Source: Nonomuraea endophytica
Lineage (GTDB): Bacteria > Actinomycetota > Actinomycetes > Streptosporangiales > Streptosporangiaceae
Reading direction: 5' to 3'
Assembly: GCF_014203235.1 (NCBI RefSeq)
Contig: NZ_JACHIN010000007.1
Location: forward strand, 408,560 to 472,559
DNA: 64,000 nt
Below, piece after piece: positions 28,138 through 36,307 of this stretch (its first letter is position 1; the number at the start of each line of letters is the position of its first letter). The notes below the pieces were generated by a model. The model was given only the letters and a program-made list of their open reading frames with translations, made no database searches and was not told the origin of the DNA. The position numbers and the translations under genes were made by a program.

Positions 28138-29094
28138 ATGAGACAGCTCTACCCGGCCATCGAACCCTACGATTCCGGCCTGCTAGAGGTCGGAGACGGC
28201 AACCAGGTCTACTGGGAGGTGTGCGGCAACCCGGACGGAAAGCCGGCGGTCATGCTCCACGGCGGGCCGGGCGGCGGGTGCACCGTCAAGCACCGCCGCC
28301 AGTGGAACCCGGAGCTGTACCGCGTCGTCCTGTTCGACCAGCGCAACTGCGGGCGCAGCCGGCCGCACGCGAGCGACGCGGCGGTCTCGCTGGAGCACAA
28401 CACCACCTGGAACCTGGTGGCGGACATGGAGAAGCTGCGTGAGCACCTCGGCGTCGAGCGCTGGCAGGTGTTCGGCGGGTCGTGGGGCAGCGCGCTGGCG
28501 CTCGCCTACGCGCAGACGCATCCCGAGCGGGCGACGGAGCTGGTCCTGCGCGGCATCTTCATGCTGCGCCCCCGGGAGCTGCACTGGTTCTACCAGGAGG
28601 GCGCCTCCCACCTGTTCCCCGACCTGTGGGAGCGGTTCCTGGCGCCGATCCCGGCCGCGGAGCGCGGCGACCTGATGACCGCCTACCGCCAACGGCTGGA
28701 GAGCTCCGATCCGGCGGTGCGGGTCCCCGCCGCCCAGGCGTGGTCGCGGTGGGAGGACTCGACGGTCACGTTGCTGCCCGATCCCGAGCTGGACGGGCAT
28801 GGCGGGGACGAGCGCAAGGCGCTGGCGTTCGCGCGCATCGAGAACCACTACTTCACGCACGGAGGGTGGTTCGAGCCGGAGCAGCTCATCCGGGACGTCG
28901 GGAAGATCCGGCACATCCCCGCCGTGATCGTGCAGGGCCGCTACGACGCCTGTACGCCCATGGCGACCGCCTGGGACCTGCACAAGGCCTGGCCGGAGGC
29001 GGCCTTCCACGTGGTGAACGACGCCGGGCACGCCGCGACCGAGCCGGGCATCGTGGACCGGCTGGTGGAGGCCACCGACCGGTTCGCCCGTTAG
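28138..29094 (+). CDS. pip: prolyl aminopeptidase
   Basis: The 318-residue alpha/beta hydrolase removes N-terminal proline from peptides in the cytosol. It shows the family oxyanion loop HGGPGGG (41-47), DQRNCGRS (67-74), the nucleophile elbow GGSWGS (113-118, Ser115), and the later QGRYDACTP (Asp) and GHAA (His). The N-terminus MRQLYPAIEPYDSG is canonical and sets the start at ATG 28138; GTG 28120 is possible but not conserved. The stop overlaps the convergent PAP2 gene by 4 bp. Confidence 0.95.
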   Translation: MRQLYPAIEPYDSGLLEVGDGNQVYWEVCGNPDGKPAVMLHGGPGGGCTVKHRRQWNPELYRVVLFDQRNCGRSRPHASDAAVSLEHNTTWNLVADMEKLREHLGVERWQVFGGSWGSALALAYAQTHPERATELVLRGIFMLRPRELHWFYQEGASHLFPDLWERFLAPIPAAERGDLMTAYRQRLESSDPAVRVPAAQAWSRWEDSTVTLLPDPELDGHGGDERKALAFARIENHYFTHGGWFEPEQLIRDVGKIRHIPAVIVQGRYDACTPMATAWDLHKAWPEAAFHVVNDAGHAATEPGIVDRLVEATDRFAR

Positions 29095-29672
29095 GCGGCC
29101 AGGGCCAGCCGGTCGCGTACCAGGCGGACGACGGGTGTGACGGCGCCGACGCACAACAGCGCGACCAGCGGCGCGATCACCAGCCCGAGCGCGAACCCGG
29201 CGGCCACGTCGTGCGGGTAGTGGGCGCCGACGAACACGCGGGAGAACGCCATGATCGCCGCCAGCGGCAGCACGATCCAGGCGAGGGCGCGCCACGCCAG
29301 GATGAGGGCGCCCGCGGCGCCGGCGGCGATCACGGTGTGGTTGCTCGGGAACGACCAGTCCCCGGCCGGCGGGCAGGCGGCCACCGTGGTGACGCCGCGG
29401 CACGGGCGTTCCTCGCGGACGATCAGCTTCACGATCTCGCTCACGACATAGGCGACGACCACCGCCGCGGGTCCGACCAGGGCGATGGCCAGTTCGCGGG
29501 CGGGTGCGCGGCGGGCACGCCACCAGCACAGGACGAACAGGGCGGCGAACACGAAAAGCCCGGCGTCGGTGCCCACCTCCGCGAAGGTGTGCACCCAGCC
29601 GGGCGTGCCGAGGGCGAAGTCGACGATGTCGCGGTACAACACATGTCCAATCGATGAAGAAACGATGGACAT
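29091..29672 (-). CDS. PAP2-family membrane phosphatase
   Basis: The 193-residue protein has about five transmembrane helices and the three PAP2 acid-phosphatase motifs: KLIVREERP (about 83-91), PSNH (about 109-112), and SRVFVGAHYPHD (about 143-154). Such enzymes dephosphorylate lipid phosphates, often undecaprenyl pyrophosphate, at the outer face of the membrane. Its N-terminal helix is preceded by a short Ser/Ile stretch (MSIVSSSIG). It is monocistronic, with an 18-bp perfect palindrome 50 bp upstream that might control it. Confidence 0.9.
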   Translation of the reverse strand: MSIVSSSIGHVLYRDIVDFALGTPGWVHTFAEVGTDAGLFVFAALFVLCWWRARRAPARELAIALVGPAAVVVAYVVSEIVKLIVREERPCRGVTTVAACPPAGDWSFPSNHTVIAAGAAGALILAWRALAWIVLPLAAIMAFSRVFVGAHYPHDVAAGFALGLVIAPLVALLCVGAVTPVVRLVRDRLALAA

Positions 29673-29722
29673 GACCTTAATGATCTTACCGAGTGGTTTC
29701 GTCGGCAGTTCGGCCAGGACTC

Positions 29723-29740
29723 ATCGGCCATATGGCCGAT
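29723..29740. promoter_or_regulatory. 18-bp perfect palindrome
   Basis: ATCGGCCATATGGCCGAT lies between two minus-strand genes, 9 bp beyond the stop of the small protein gene and 51 bp before the PAP2 start. It may be an operator for the latter or, folded as a 7-bp stem with an ATAT loop, a terminator of the former; there is no T-run. Confidence 0.5.
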
Positions 29741-29748
29741 AGGGGGGA

Positions 29749-30057
29749 TCAGGCGGTGCCGGTGAGGATGCGGGCGAGGTCGAGCTGCCGCTGTCTGAGC
29801 TCGCCTTCCGTGATCAGCCCGGTGTCGAAGGCGTCCTTGGCCGCGTCGTTCTCGGCGACGTAGTAGGCGGCCATGATCTCGCTGCGCAGCGGGGTGAAAC
29901 CGCGCCGTACGCATTCGGCGAAGACGCTGACCTTGCCTTCGAGGGTTTCGCGGGAGATGGTGCAGTCAAGTTCGTGGGCCTTGAGCTGCTTCACGGCTTC
30001 CCTGAGGGTGACCTGACCACCGGAGCCGTTGAATTCCGTGTCTGGTGTGATCTTCAC
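29749..30057 (-). CDS. small protein of unknown function
   Basis: This 102-residue soluble protein is unrecognised. It has an N-terminal segment with TLREAVKQLKAHELDCTISRE, a central helix with AECVRRGFTPLRSEIMAAYYV, and a C-terminal pattern GLITEGELRQRQLDLARIL. The last resembles SHOCT-like short oligomerisation motifs (G-x-I-[ST]-x-x-E-[FL]). There is no signal peptide. It is divergent from the universal stress protein gene across about 80 bp, so the two may share regulation. Confidence 0.6.
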   Translation of the reverse strand: MKITPDTEFNGSGGQVTLREAVKQLKAHELDCTISRETLEGKVSVFAECVRRGFTPLRSEIMAAYYVAENDAAKDAFDTGLITEGELRQRQLDLARILTGTA

Positions 30058-30135
30058 TTCGCGTGCGCCTCCAAGAGTTCACAACGTCTGACATGGCCCG
30101 CGTATTCCCTGCTCAGAGCGGGTAGAGAGGGATGC

Positions 30136-30930
30136 GTGATCGGTGCGCACGTGATCGTCGGCTATACCGGCGACGCTGGAGGACGGGACGCGCTCGCACT
30201 GGGGACCGCGATCACGCAGGTCACCGGCGGTGAGCTCACGGTGGCGACCATCTACCCGCCGGGCAGCCCCGGCCAGGCGGTCGAGGCGCAGGCGAACCTG
30301 GCCCACGCGGCGGGCGAGCTCGGCGAGCGTCCCGCCGAGTACATGGCGTTCGAGAGCCGCGGCGCCGGCCGCGGCCTGGCGGTGCTGGCCAGCCGGATCA
30401 AGGCGGACCTCATCGTGGTCGGCTCGGCCGACGGCGGGCAGCACGGCCGCATCGCGATCGGCAGCACCTCCGACCATCTGCTGCACCTGTCGCCCGAGGC
30501 GGTGATGCTGGCCCCGGCCGGCTACCGGCCGCCTGCTGAGCCGACCCGGCTGACGCTGGCGTACGTGCACCGGCCGCAGTGCGACGAGGCCGTGGAGCTG
30601 GTGGCGCAGGCGGCGCTGCGGCTCGGGGTGCCGCTGCGGCTCATCACACTGGACCTGCGCACCGACGACGCCGGCCGGCTGCGCGACGACCTCGCCCTCG
30701 CCGTACGGCTGGCGTGGGAGGGCACCGGCATCGAGGCCGAGGCGGAGATCGCCGAGGGCTACGACGTGGCGGCCGCGATCGGGGCGGTCGAGTGGCCGCC
30801 CGGCGACCTGCTGGTCTGCGCGAGCAGCGAGGACGCGCAGGCGCACCGGGTCTTCCTGGGCGAGCTGGCGATGAAGGTGCTGCGCGCCTCGGTGTGCCCG
30901 GTGGCGGTGCTGCCGCGGGGCTTCAACTGA
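30136..30930 (+). CDS. tandem universal stress protein
   Basis: The 264-residue cytosolic protein is two UspA-like domains in tandem. Domain 1 (about 1-135) starts VIVGYTGDAGGRDALALG and ends with the nucleotide-loop-like GSTSDHLLHLSPEAVMLAP. Domain 2 (about 140-264) ends VLRASVCPVAVLP. The consensus G-2x-G-9x-G(S/T) ATP loop is only partly kept, so nucleotide binding is uncertain. GTG 30136 follows AGAGAGGGA; the longer frame upstream is rejected because it would run through the divergent promoter. It ends 8 bp inside the convergent glycosyltransferase gene. Confidence 0.88.
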   Translation: MIGAHVIVGYTGDAGGRDALALGTAITQVTGGELTVATIYPPGSPGQAVEAQANLAHAAGELGERPAEYMAFESRGAGRGLAVLASRIKADLIVVGSADGGQHGRIAIGSTSDHLLHLSPEAVMLAPAGYRPPAEPTRLTLAYVHRPQCDEAVELVAQAALRLGVPLRLITLDLRTDDAGRLRDDLALAVRLAWEGTGIEAEAEIAEGYDVAAAIGAVEWPPGDLLVCASSEDAQAHRVFLGELAMKVLRASVCPVAVLPRGFN

Positions 30931-32038
30931 GCCGGACGCGGGCGTAGAGCTCCAGGTAGCGCTCGGCCATGACGGACGGGGTGAAGCGGGCGCGGGCCTC
31001 GCGGCGGCACTCCTCGGGGTCGAGGTCGTCGACGCGCCCCAGCCATTCGGCGAGTTCTTCCTCGGTGTCGGCGAGGAAGCCCGTGCGGCCGTGCTCGATG
31101 AGTTCGGGCAGGCAGCCGCGGCGCAGGCCGATCACCGGGACGCCCAGGGCGAGGGCCTCGACCACGGCGGTGCCGCCCGGCTCGTCCCACTGCAGCGGGA
31201 ACAGGGCGGCCCTGGCGGTGCCGTAGAGCTCGTCGCGCCGGTCCCCGGCGACGCCGCCGGCCCAGCGGATCAGCTCGCCGTCCAGGTGGGGGGCGATGTG
31301 GTCACGGTGGTAGCGGACGTCCGGGTGCCCGTGGAGCGGATGTTCCTGGTCGCGCAGGACGCGTTCCAGCTCGGCGGGGCCGCCGAGGCCGCTGACGGGT
31401 CCGGCCAGTACCAGCGGCAGGCCGAGCTTCTGGCACACGCGGACGGCGACGTGCTGGCCCTTGAGCGCGCAGATCCGGCCCATGACCGCGAGGTGCTCGC
31501 CGCGCGGAAAGCGCAGGTCGCGCTCGGCCAGCGGGGTGGCCAGGTGGGCCGCGCCCACGGCGGCGGCGCGCAGCGCGGCGGGAGCGCGGGTGAGCTGGTC
31601 GTGGGAGACGCCGTTGACGGCGATCTCCCGAGGCCAGGCGCCGTAGAAGTCGGGGTGTTTGCGCAGGTCCCAGTGGAGGGTGTGGAGCACCGGCGGCCCG
31701 CCGAGCGCCGACAGCACCGCGGGGCCGACCACCTCCAGGTGATCGTGGACGAGGTCGATGTCGTCGCGTCCGCGTAATTCCCGCGCCACTCGCGCCTGGT
31801 GGGCGTGGGCCAGACCCATCACCTGGTTGTACGGCTTCTGCAGGTGGGCGAACTGCCCCTCGGGGAAGGCGGAGACCAGTTCGTCGGCCTCGACGGTGCT
31901 GGCCCCCACCGAGGCCAGCACCACGCGCACCCCCCGCTCGCGCAGCGCGGGCACCAGCGTGGCCACCACGTTCTCGATCCCGCCGTAGCCGGGCGGCGGC
32001 ACCTCCAGCCAGGGTCCGGCGTTCATCAGGATGTTCAC
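30923..32038 (-). CDS. family 4 glycosyltransferase
   Basis: The 371-residue GT-B enzyme transfers a sugar from a nucleotide donor. The N-terminal glycine loop GYGGIENVVATLVPAL is at about residues 17-32, and the C-terminal donor-binding region has FPLQWDEPGGTAVVEALALG (EX7E-type) at about 280-299. The start is GTG 32038 (GAGGAGG 8 nt upstream), overlapping the stop of gpgS (GTGA), so the two are coupled. Joint presence with GpgS suggests a role in glucosylglycerate- or polysaccharide-related assembly, but the acceptor is unknown. Confidence 0.88.
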   Translation of the reverse strand: MNILMNAGPWLEVPPPGYGGIENVVATLVPALRERGVRVVLASVGASTVEADELVSAFPEGQFAHLQKPYNQVMGLAHAHQARVARELRGRDDIDLVHDHLEVVGPAVLSALGGPPVLHTLHWDLRKHPDFYGAWPREIAVNGVSHDQLTRAPAALRAAAVGAAHLATPLAERDLRFPRGEHLAVMGRICALKGQHVAVRVCQKLGLPLVLAGPVSGLGGPAELERVLRDQEHPLHGHPDVRYHRDHIAPHLDGELIRWAGGVAGDRRDELYGTARAALFPLQWDEPGGTAVVEALALGVPVIGLRRGCLPELIEHGRTGFLADTEEELAEWLGRVDDLDPEECRREARARFTPSVMAERYLELYARVRLS

Positions 32039-32973
32039 GCGACGTCCTCCTCGATGGCCAGCGAGGCCAGCGGCGGGCGCTCGGCCACGGCCACGTCGGC
32101 GCGGGCGGCCCGCCGTTCGGTGTCGAACTGGAGCAGGCTGTGCGCGGGCGGCGCCGCCGACACCACCCGGCCCTGGCGTTCGAGCCGGGTCCACGCGGTG
32201 AGCATGATCTGGGCGGCCATGCGGCCGAGCGCCGCCGTGGACTGGTGCGCGTGGGTGCGGCAGCCCAGGTCCACCTGGGCCATGGCGTCCAGGCCGACGA
32301 GTTCGAGCAGGTCAACCAGCAGGCCGAGTTCCACCCCGTACTCGGTCGCGAACGGCACGCGTTCCAGGACCGTGCGCCGGGCCGCGTACTCGCCGCCGAG
32401 CGGCTGGACGAACCCGGACAGCTCCGGCCACCACAGGTTGAGCAGGGGCCGGGCGACGAGTTCGGTGACCCGGCCGCCCTCGCCGCGCCGGCCGTTCAGC
32501 GGCCGCTCGTAGGTGCCCTTGACGAAGAGCACCCCGGTGTCGAGCAGCAGCGGCCCGAGCAGGCCGGTGACGAAGGAGGAGGGGAAGTCGCATAAGTCGG
32601 CGTCGACGAAGACGACGATGTCGCCCGAGGTGGCGGCCAGTCCCTTCCACAGGGCCTCGCCCTTGCCCGACAGCGGCGGCAGGTGCGCCAGGACCTCGTC
32701 CTGGTGCACGACCGTGGCGCCCGCCGCGGCGGCCACGGCGGCGGTGGCGTCGGTGGAGCGGGAGTCCACGACGACGATCTCGTCCACGAGGTCGGCGAGG
32801 TCGCGGCGGATCACCGAGACGATCCGCCCGACCGTGCGTTCCTCGTCGCGGGCCGGGAGGACCACGCTCACCGTGGTCGATCCCTTGGCGTCCGCCAGTG
32901 CGTCCGGCGACCAGTCGGCGGCGCTGCTGGTGCGCCGCCGGTACCAGTCCCGGACCCGCGCATCTGTCTCCAT
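32035..32973 (-). CDS. gpgS: glucosyl-3-phosphoglycerate synthase
   Basis: The 312-residue GT81 enzyme joins glucose from a nucleotide donor to 3-phosphoglycerate, the first step of glucosylglycerate and, in mycobacteria, methylglucose lipopolysaccharide synthesis. Features are VVLPARDEERTVG (about 37-49), IVVVDSRSTDAT, the metal-binding VFVDADLCD (about 120-128), and the GGEYAARR acceptor region. Length matches GpgS. No GpgP phosphatase gene is adjacent. A GH63 hydrolase resembling glucosylglycerate hydrolase lies 2 kb away (34991-36307), so both synthesis and breakdown of the solute may be encoded here. Confidence 0.82.
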   Translation of the reverse strand: METDARVRDWYRRRTSSAADWSPDALADAKGSTTVSVVLPARDEERTVGRIVSVIRRDLADLVDEIVVVDSRSTDATAAVAAAAGATVVHQDEVLAHLPPLSGKGEALWKGLAATSGDIVVFVDADLCDFPSSFVTGLLGPLLLDTGVLFVKGTYERPLNGRRGEGGRVTELVARPLLNLWWPELSGFVQPLGGEYAARRTVLERVPFATEYGVELGLLVDLLELVGLDAMAQVDLGCRTHAHQSTAALGRMAAQIMLTAWTRLERQGRVVSAAPPAHSLLQFDTERRAARADVAVAERPPLASLAIEEDVA

Positions 32974-33033
32974 GCGCTCACCCCCATCGTCTCAGGTCAC
33001 GGATGGCGACCTATGCCCTGCCGATAGGAGTTC

Positions 33034-33051
33034 GAACATTTTCGTTTGTTC
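33034..33051. promoter_or_regulatory. possible operator before the oxidoreductase
   Basis: GAACA-n8-TGTTC with T-rich centre (contains CGTTTGTT) lies in the gpgS/oxidoreductase divergent gap. It shares a TTTGTT core with sites in the 38.1-38.2 kb promoter region and could be a ROK-type half-site, but the arms are only 5 bp. Confidence 0.35.
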
Positions 33052-33078
33052 ATCAGCGGATGTGGGATATGCCATCCT

Positions 33079-34029
33079 GTGTCGCCAATAACTCGAATCG
33101 GCATCATAGGTGCTGGAAATGTCGCCGCCCGTCACGCAGACGTGCTCTCAGCATTCCCCGACGTGACGATTGCCGGAATCGCCGACGCGGTTCCCCACAA
33201 GGCCGAGGCACTGGCCTCTCGGCATGGCTCCCTGGCCTACGGGAGTCACACCGACCTGCTGGACGCCGGCGGACTGGATGCCGTCTACGTGTGCGTGCCG
33301 CCTTTCGCGCACGGTAACCCGGAGACAGATGCTTTGTCGTGCAATCTCCCGCTTTTTGTAGAAAAGCCGTTAGCACTTGATCTAGAAACAGCGGAAAAGA
33401 TCGCCGCCGAGATAACCCGCCGCGACCTTCCCTCCGCCGTCGGTCACCACTGGCGCTACCTCGACATCCTGCGGAAAGCCCGCGAACTGCTCGCCGGCCG
33501 CCCCGTACGGCTGGCCCTCGGCCACTGGCTCGACAAAGTGCCGCCGGTGGGCTGGTGGCTGCGTACCGAGACCTCCGGCGGCCAGATCGTCGAGCAGGCC
33601 GTCCATGTGCTGGATCTGGCCAGGGTCCTGGTGGGCGAGGTCGCGATGGTGCACGCCGTACCGGCGGAGGGGGCGGCGGACGGTGAGATCGACCGGGCCA
33701 CGGCGGCGGTGCTGCGGTTCGCGGACGGCGCGGCCGGCACGCTGGCCGCCACCAGCCTGTGCTCGGGCAAGCAGCGCGCCGGGCTGGAGGTGCACGCCGA
33801 GGGCGTCACGCTCGACCTGGGCGAGGAGCGCCTGGTCGTCGACGGGCGCACGGTGATCGAGGACGACGGCGCCGCCAAGATCCGCGTGGACCGGGAGTTC
33901 GTCAACGCGGTGCGGGGGGAACCGGCCGACGTGCGCGTGCCGTACCACGAGGCGCTGAAGACGCACCGTCTGGCGCAGGCGGTGGCGCGGTCGGCGGCCA
34001 CGCGGGAGCCGGTGGTGCTGGATGGCTGA
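33079..34029 (+). CDS. Gfo/Idh/MocA-family oxidoreductase
   Basis: The 316-residue NAD(P)-dependent enzyme oxidises or reduces a sugar or inositol hydroxyl. It has the Rossmann motif RIGIIGAGNVAARHADVL near the N-terminus and the family EKPLALDLETAEKI segment (Lys of EKP is the usual catalytic lysine). A C-terminal beta domain with SGGQIVEQAVHVLDLAR follows. Start choice is uncertain: GTG 33079 gives a canonical N-terminus but lacks a strong ribosome site; an upstream TTG at 33046 is worse. The stop overlaps the next gene by 8 bp. Confidence 0.88.
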   Translation: MSPITRIGIIGAGNVAARHADVLSAFPDVTIAGIADAVPHKAEALASRHGSLAYGSHTDLLDAGGLDAVYVCVPPFAHGNPETDALSCNLPLFVEKPLALDLETAEKIAAEITRRDLPSAVGHHWRYLDILRKARELLAGRPVRLALGHWLDKVPPVGWWLRTETSGGQIVEQAVHVLDLARVLVGEVAMVHAVPAEGAADGEIDRATAAVLRFADGAAGTLAATSLCSGKQRAGLEVHAEGVTLDLGEERLVVDGRTVIEDDGAAKIRVDREFVNAVRGEPADVRVPYHEALKTHRLAQAVARSAATREPVVLDG

Positions 34030-35122
34030 GGTGCTCAGCATCGACGGTCCCGAGCGGGTCAGCCTGATCTCCGAGCCTATGCCGATGGCGGCGCCGGGCG
34101 GCTTCCTGGTGGAGACCGTCTACAGCGGCGTCTCCGCCGGGACCGAGCTGACCTACGTCAAGGGCACCAACCCCTACCTGAACACCTCGTGGGACCCGGA
34201 GCTCGGGTTGTTCGGCACGGGCGGGCCGATGATGGCCTACCCGGTGCGCGGCATCGGCTACATGCAGGTCGGGATGGTCGTCGACAGCCGCACCGACGCG
34301 GTCGCCGTGGGCCGGATCGTCGCGATGGCCTACGGGCACCGCACCGCCTACGCCGCCGACCCGAAGCGCGACCGCTTCGTCGAACTGCCTCCCGACCTCG
34401 ACCCGCTGCTCGGGATCTACGCCGCGCACATGGGGCCGATCTGCGCCAACGGCCTGCTGCACGCGGCGCACGACCTGCTCGGGACCGGCGTGCGCGACCT
34501 GCGCGACGGGGTGCGCGGGCGGCGGGTGGTGGTCGTCGGGGCGGGCGTGGTCGGGCTGCTGGTGGCGGCGTTCGCGGCGGGCGCCGGAGCCGGGACCGAG
34601 GTCGTGGTGGTCGACGAGACCCCCGCGCGGCTGTGCGTGGCCGCCGCGCTCGGCGTGGAGACGCTGCTGGCCGAGGACGCGTTCCAGCTGAAGCGCCGCT
34701 GGCGGCACGGCCCCAACGACCACGGCGCCGACGTGGTCTTCCAGTGCCGCGGCCAGGAACGGGCGCTGGTCCTGGCGCTGAAGCTGCTGCGCCCCCAGGG
34801 CAGCGCGATCGACCTGGCCTTCTACACCGGCGGCGCCGGCCTGGTACGGCTCGGCGAGGAGTTCCACCACAACGGCCTGAGCCTGCGCTGCGCCCAGATC
34901 GGCCGGGTGCCGCGCGGCCTGGCCCACGCCTGGGACCGCGACCGGCTCTCGCGCGAGACGGTCGAGCTCCTGCACCGCATCGGCCCGTGGCTACGTGAGC
35001 ACGTGATCACCGACGTCGTCCGCTTCGGCAAGGCGCCCGAGCTCCTTCGCGATCTCGCCGCCCGCCGCAGGCAGGCCCTCCAGGCCGTGCTCTGCCGCGA
35101 CGTCCAGGACGAGCGCGGCTGA
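34022..35122 (+). CDS. MDR-family dehydrogenase (zinc-type), first copy
   Basis: The 366-residue medium-chain dehydrogenase is paired with the Gfo/Idh enzyme, overlapping it by 8 bp. It has GroES-like motif YSGVSAGTELTYVKGTNPYL (about 34-53), the nucleotide motif VVVVGAGVVGLLVAAFA (about 172-188), and a C-terminal FGKAPELLRDL. Structural-zinc cysteines of classical alcohol dehydrogenases are absent. It is related to the second copy at 37086-38120, which shares YSGVSAGTEL, GTNPYL and LGEEFHHN. Its last 132 bp overlap the convergent hydrolase gene, an unusually long overlap. Confidence 0.85.
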   Translation: MAEVLSIDGPERVSLISEPMPMAAPGGFLVETVYSGVSAGTELTYVKGTNPYLNTSWDPELGLFGTGGPMMAYPVRGIGYMQVGMVVDSRTDAVAVGRIVAMAYGHRTAYAADPKRDRFVELPPDLDPLLGIYAAHMGPICANGLLHAAHDLLGTGVRDLRDGVRGRRVVVVGAGVVGLLVAAFAAGAGAGTEVVVVDETPARLCVAAALGVETLLAEDAFQLKRRWRHGPNDHGADVVFQCRGQERALVLALKLLRPQGSAIDLAFYTGGAGLVRLGEEFHHNGLSLRCAQIGRVPRGLAHAWDRDRLSRETVELLHRIGPWLREHVITDVVRFGKAPELLRDLAARRRQALQAVLCRDVQDERG

Positions 35123-36307
35123 CCAGCTGAAGTCGCGGCAGCCGTGCCCGGCGCGGGTGAACGGGTCGAAGTACTCGCGGAAGCCCGACCGGGCCACCGC
35201 GCCGACCATGCCGTCGGCCAGCGTCTCGGCCAGGTCGGCCCGGCGGTGCCGCAGCCCCTGCCAGACGAGCCAGGTCAGGTTGAGCCAGCTCGGCCCGCGC
35301 CAGTAGCGGGCCGGGTCGAACTCGGGGGTGCCGGGGGCGTAGCTGGGCAGCAGCCCGTTCTTGATCTCGAAGCGGTCGAGTGCGGTGCCGATGAGCGCGT
35401 GGGCGATCTCGCGCGGCAGGTCGGGCAGCATGAGCGGGACGAGCCCGGCGGCGCTCTGGGAGCGGAGCGGGGAGCCGGTGTTGGCGTCGCGGGCGTGGAA
35501 CAGGCCGTCGTCGTAGAGGTGGGCGACCATGGCGGCGGTGATCTCGGCGGCCTCGCGGTGGTGCGGGTCGGGGTCGAGGCCGATCACCTTGGCGATGCGG
35601 GCCAGGGACGTCTCGGCGACGCCGTACGCGGCGTTGAACAGCGGATCCTCGACCGCGAACGCGCCCGCCCTGCGGTAGCCGGTGTCGCGGTAGGCGCGGG
35701 CCAGGGCGGTGTAGCGCTCGTAGTCGCGGTCGGTGGGCCGCTCGTCGGCGCTGACGTGGGCGAGGTCCCTGCGCCGCGCGCCCATGGGCCCGGCCTGGAC
35801 GGCGGCCAGCGGCACGTCCCAGGCGGGACTGTTGTCCATGCCGGACTCCCACGGGTGCACGATCGAGATCAGGCCGTCAGCCGAGCGGCGCGCGGTGCGC
35901 AGGAAGCGCTGCTGGGCCACGAGCCGGGGGTAGATGCGGCGGAGGAAGGCCGGATCGGGATCGGCCAGATGGACCCGCCAGGCGGCCAGCGCGTGCACCG
36001 GTGGCTGCACGATGCCCGAGGTGGCCGAGCCGGAAGGCGCGCGGACCTCCCAGACGTCGGGGCCGGGGAAGTAGGCGCCATCGGGCACCTCCGGGTTGAA
36101 GACGATGTGCGGCACCCGCCCGTCGCGCCACTGCGCGCCGAACAGCGACAGCAGCTCGGACCTGGCCCGCCGCGGCGACCAGCGGGCGTTGCCGATCGCG
36201 ACGAACGCCGAGTCCCAGCTCCACTGGTGGGGATAGAGCCGCCGCGAGGGCACGGTGTAGCTGCCGTCCCAGTTGGCGACCAGGACGCGCACCGCCTCGC
36301 GGATCAC
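34991..36307 (-). CDS. GH63-type glycoside hydrolase, glucosylglycerate-hydrolase-like
   Basis: The 438-residue (alpha/alpha)6-barrel hydrolase matches the MGH1/GgH-like branch of GH63. Signatures are HQWSWDSAF (27-35), WESGMDNSPAWD (153-164), YWRGPSW (335-341), FREYFDP (376-382) and DFSWSAALVLD near the end. By comparison with mannosyl-/glucosylglycerate hydrolases the likely catalytic acid is Asp158 and base Glu378. There is no signal peptide, so it acts on an imported or internal glycoside. It starts at GTG 36307 overlapping the isomerase stop (GTGA). Glucosylglycerate is a plausible substrate given nearby gpgS; another alpha-glycoside fits the importer equally well. Confidence 0.8.
   Translation of the reverse strand: MIREAVRVLVANWDGSYTVPSRRLYPHQWSWDSAFVAIGNARWSPRRARSELLSLFGAQWRDGRVPHIVFNPEVPDGAYFPGPDVWEVRAPSGSATSGIVQPPVHALAAWRVHLADPDPAFLRRIYPRLVAQQRFLRTARRSADGLISIVHPWESGMDNSPAWDVPLAAVQAGPMGARRRDLAHVSADERPTDRDYERYTALARAYRDTGYRRAGAFAVEDPLFNAAYGVAETSLARIAKVIGLDPDPHHREAAEITAAMVAHLYDDGLFHARDANTGSPLRSQSAAGLVPLMLPDLPREIAHALIGTALDRFEIKNGLLPSYAPGTPEFDPARYWRGPSWLNLTWLVWQGLRHRRADLAETLADGMVGAVARSGFREYFDPFTRAGHGCRDFSWSAALVLDVAAEHGLEGLPAAGGEIAKELGRLAEADDVGDHVLT

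Noticed and set aside
33046..33078. TTG start extending the Gfo/Idh gene
   Set aside because: It adds a Cys-rich leader with no ribosome site; the Rossmann motif starts properly from GTG 33079.
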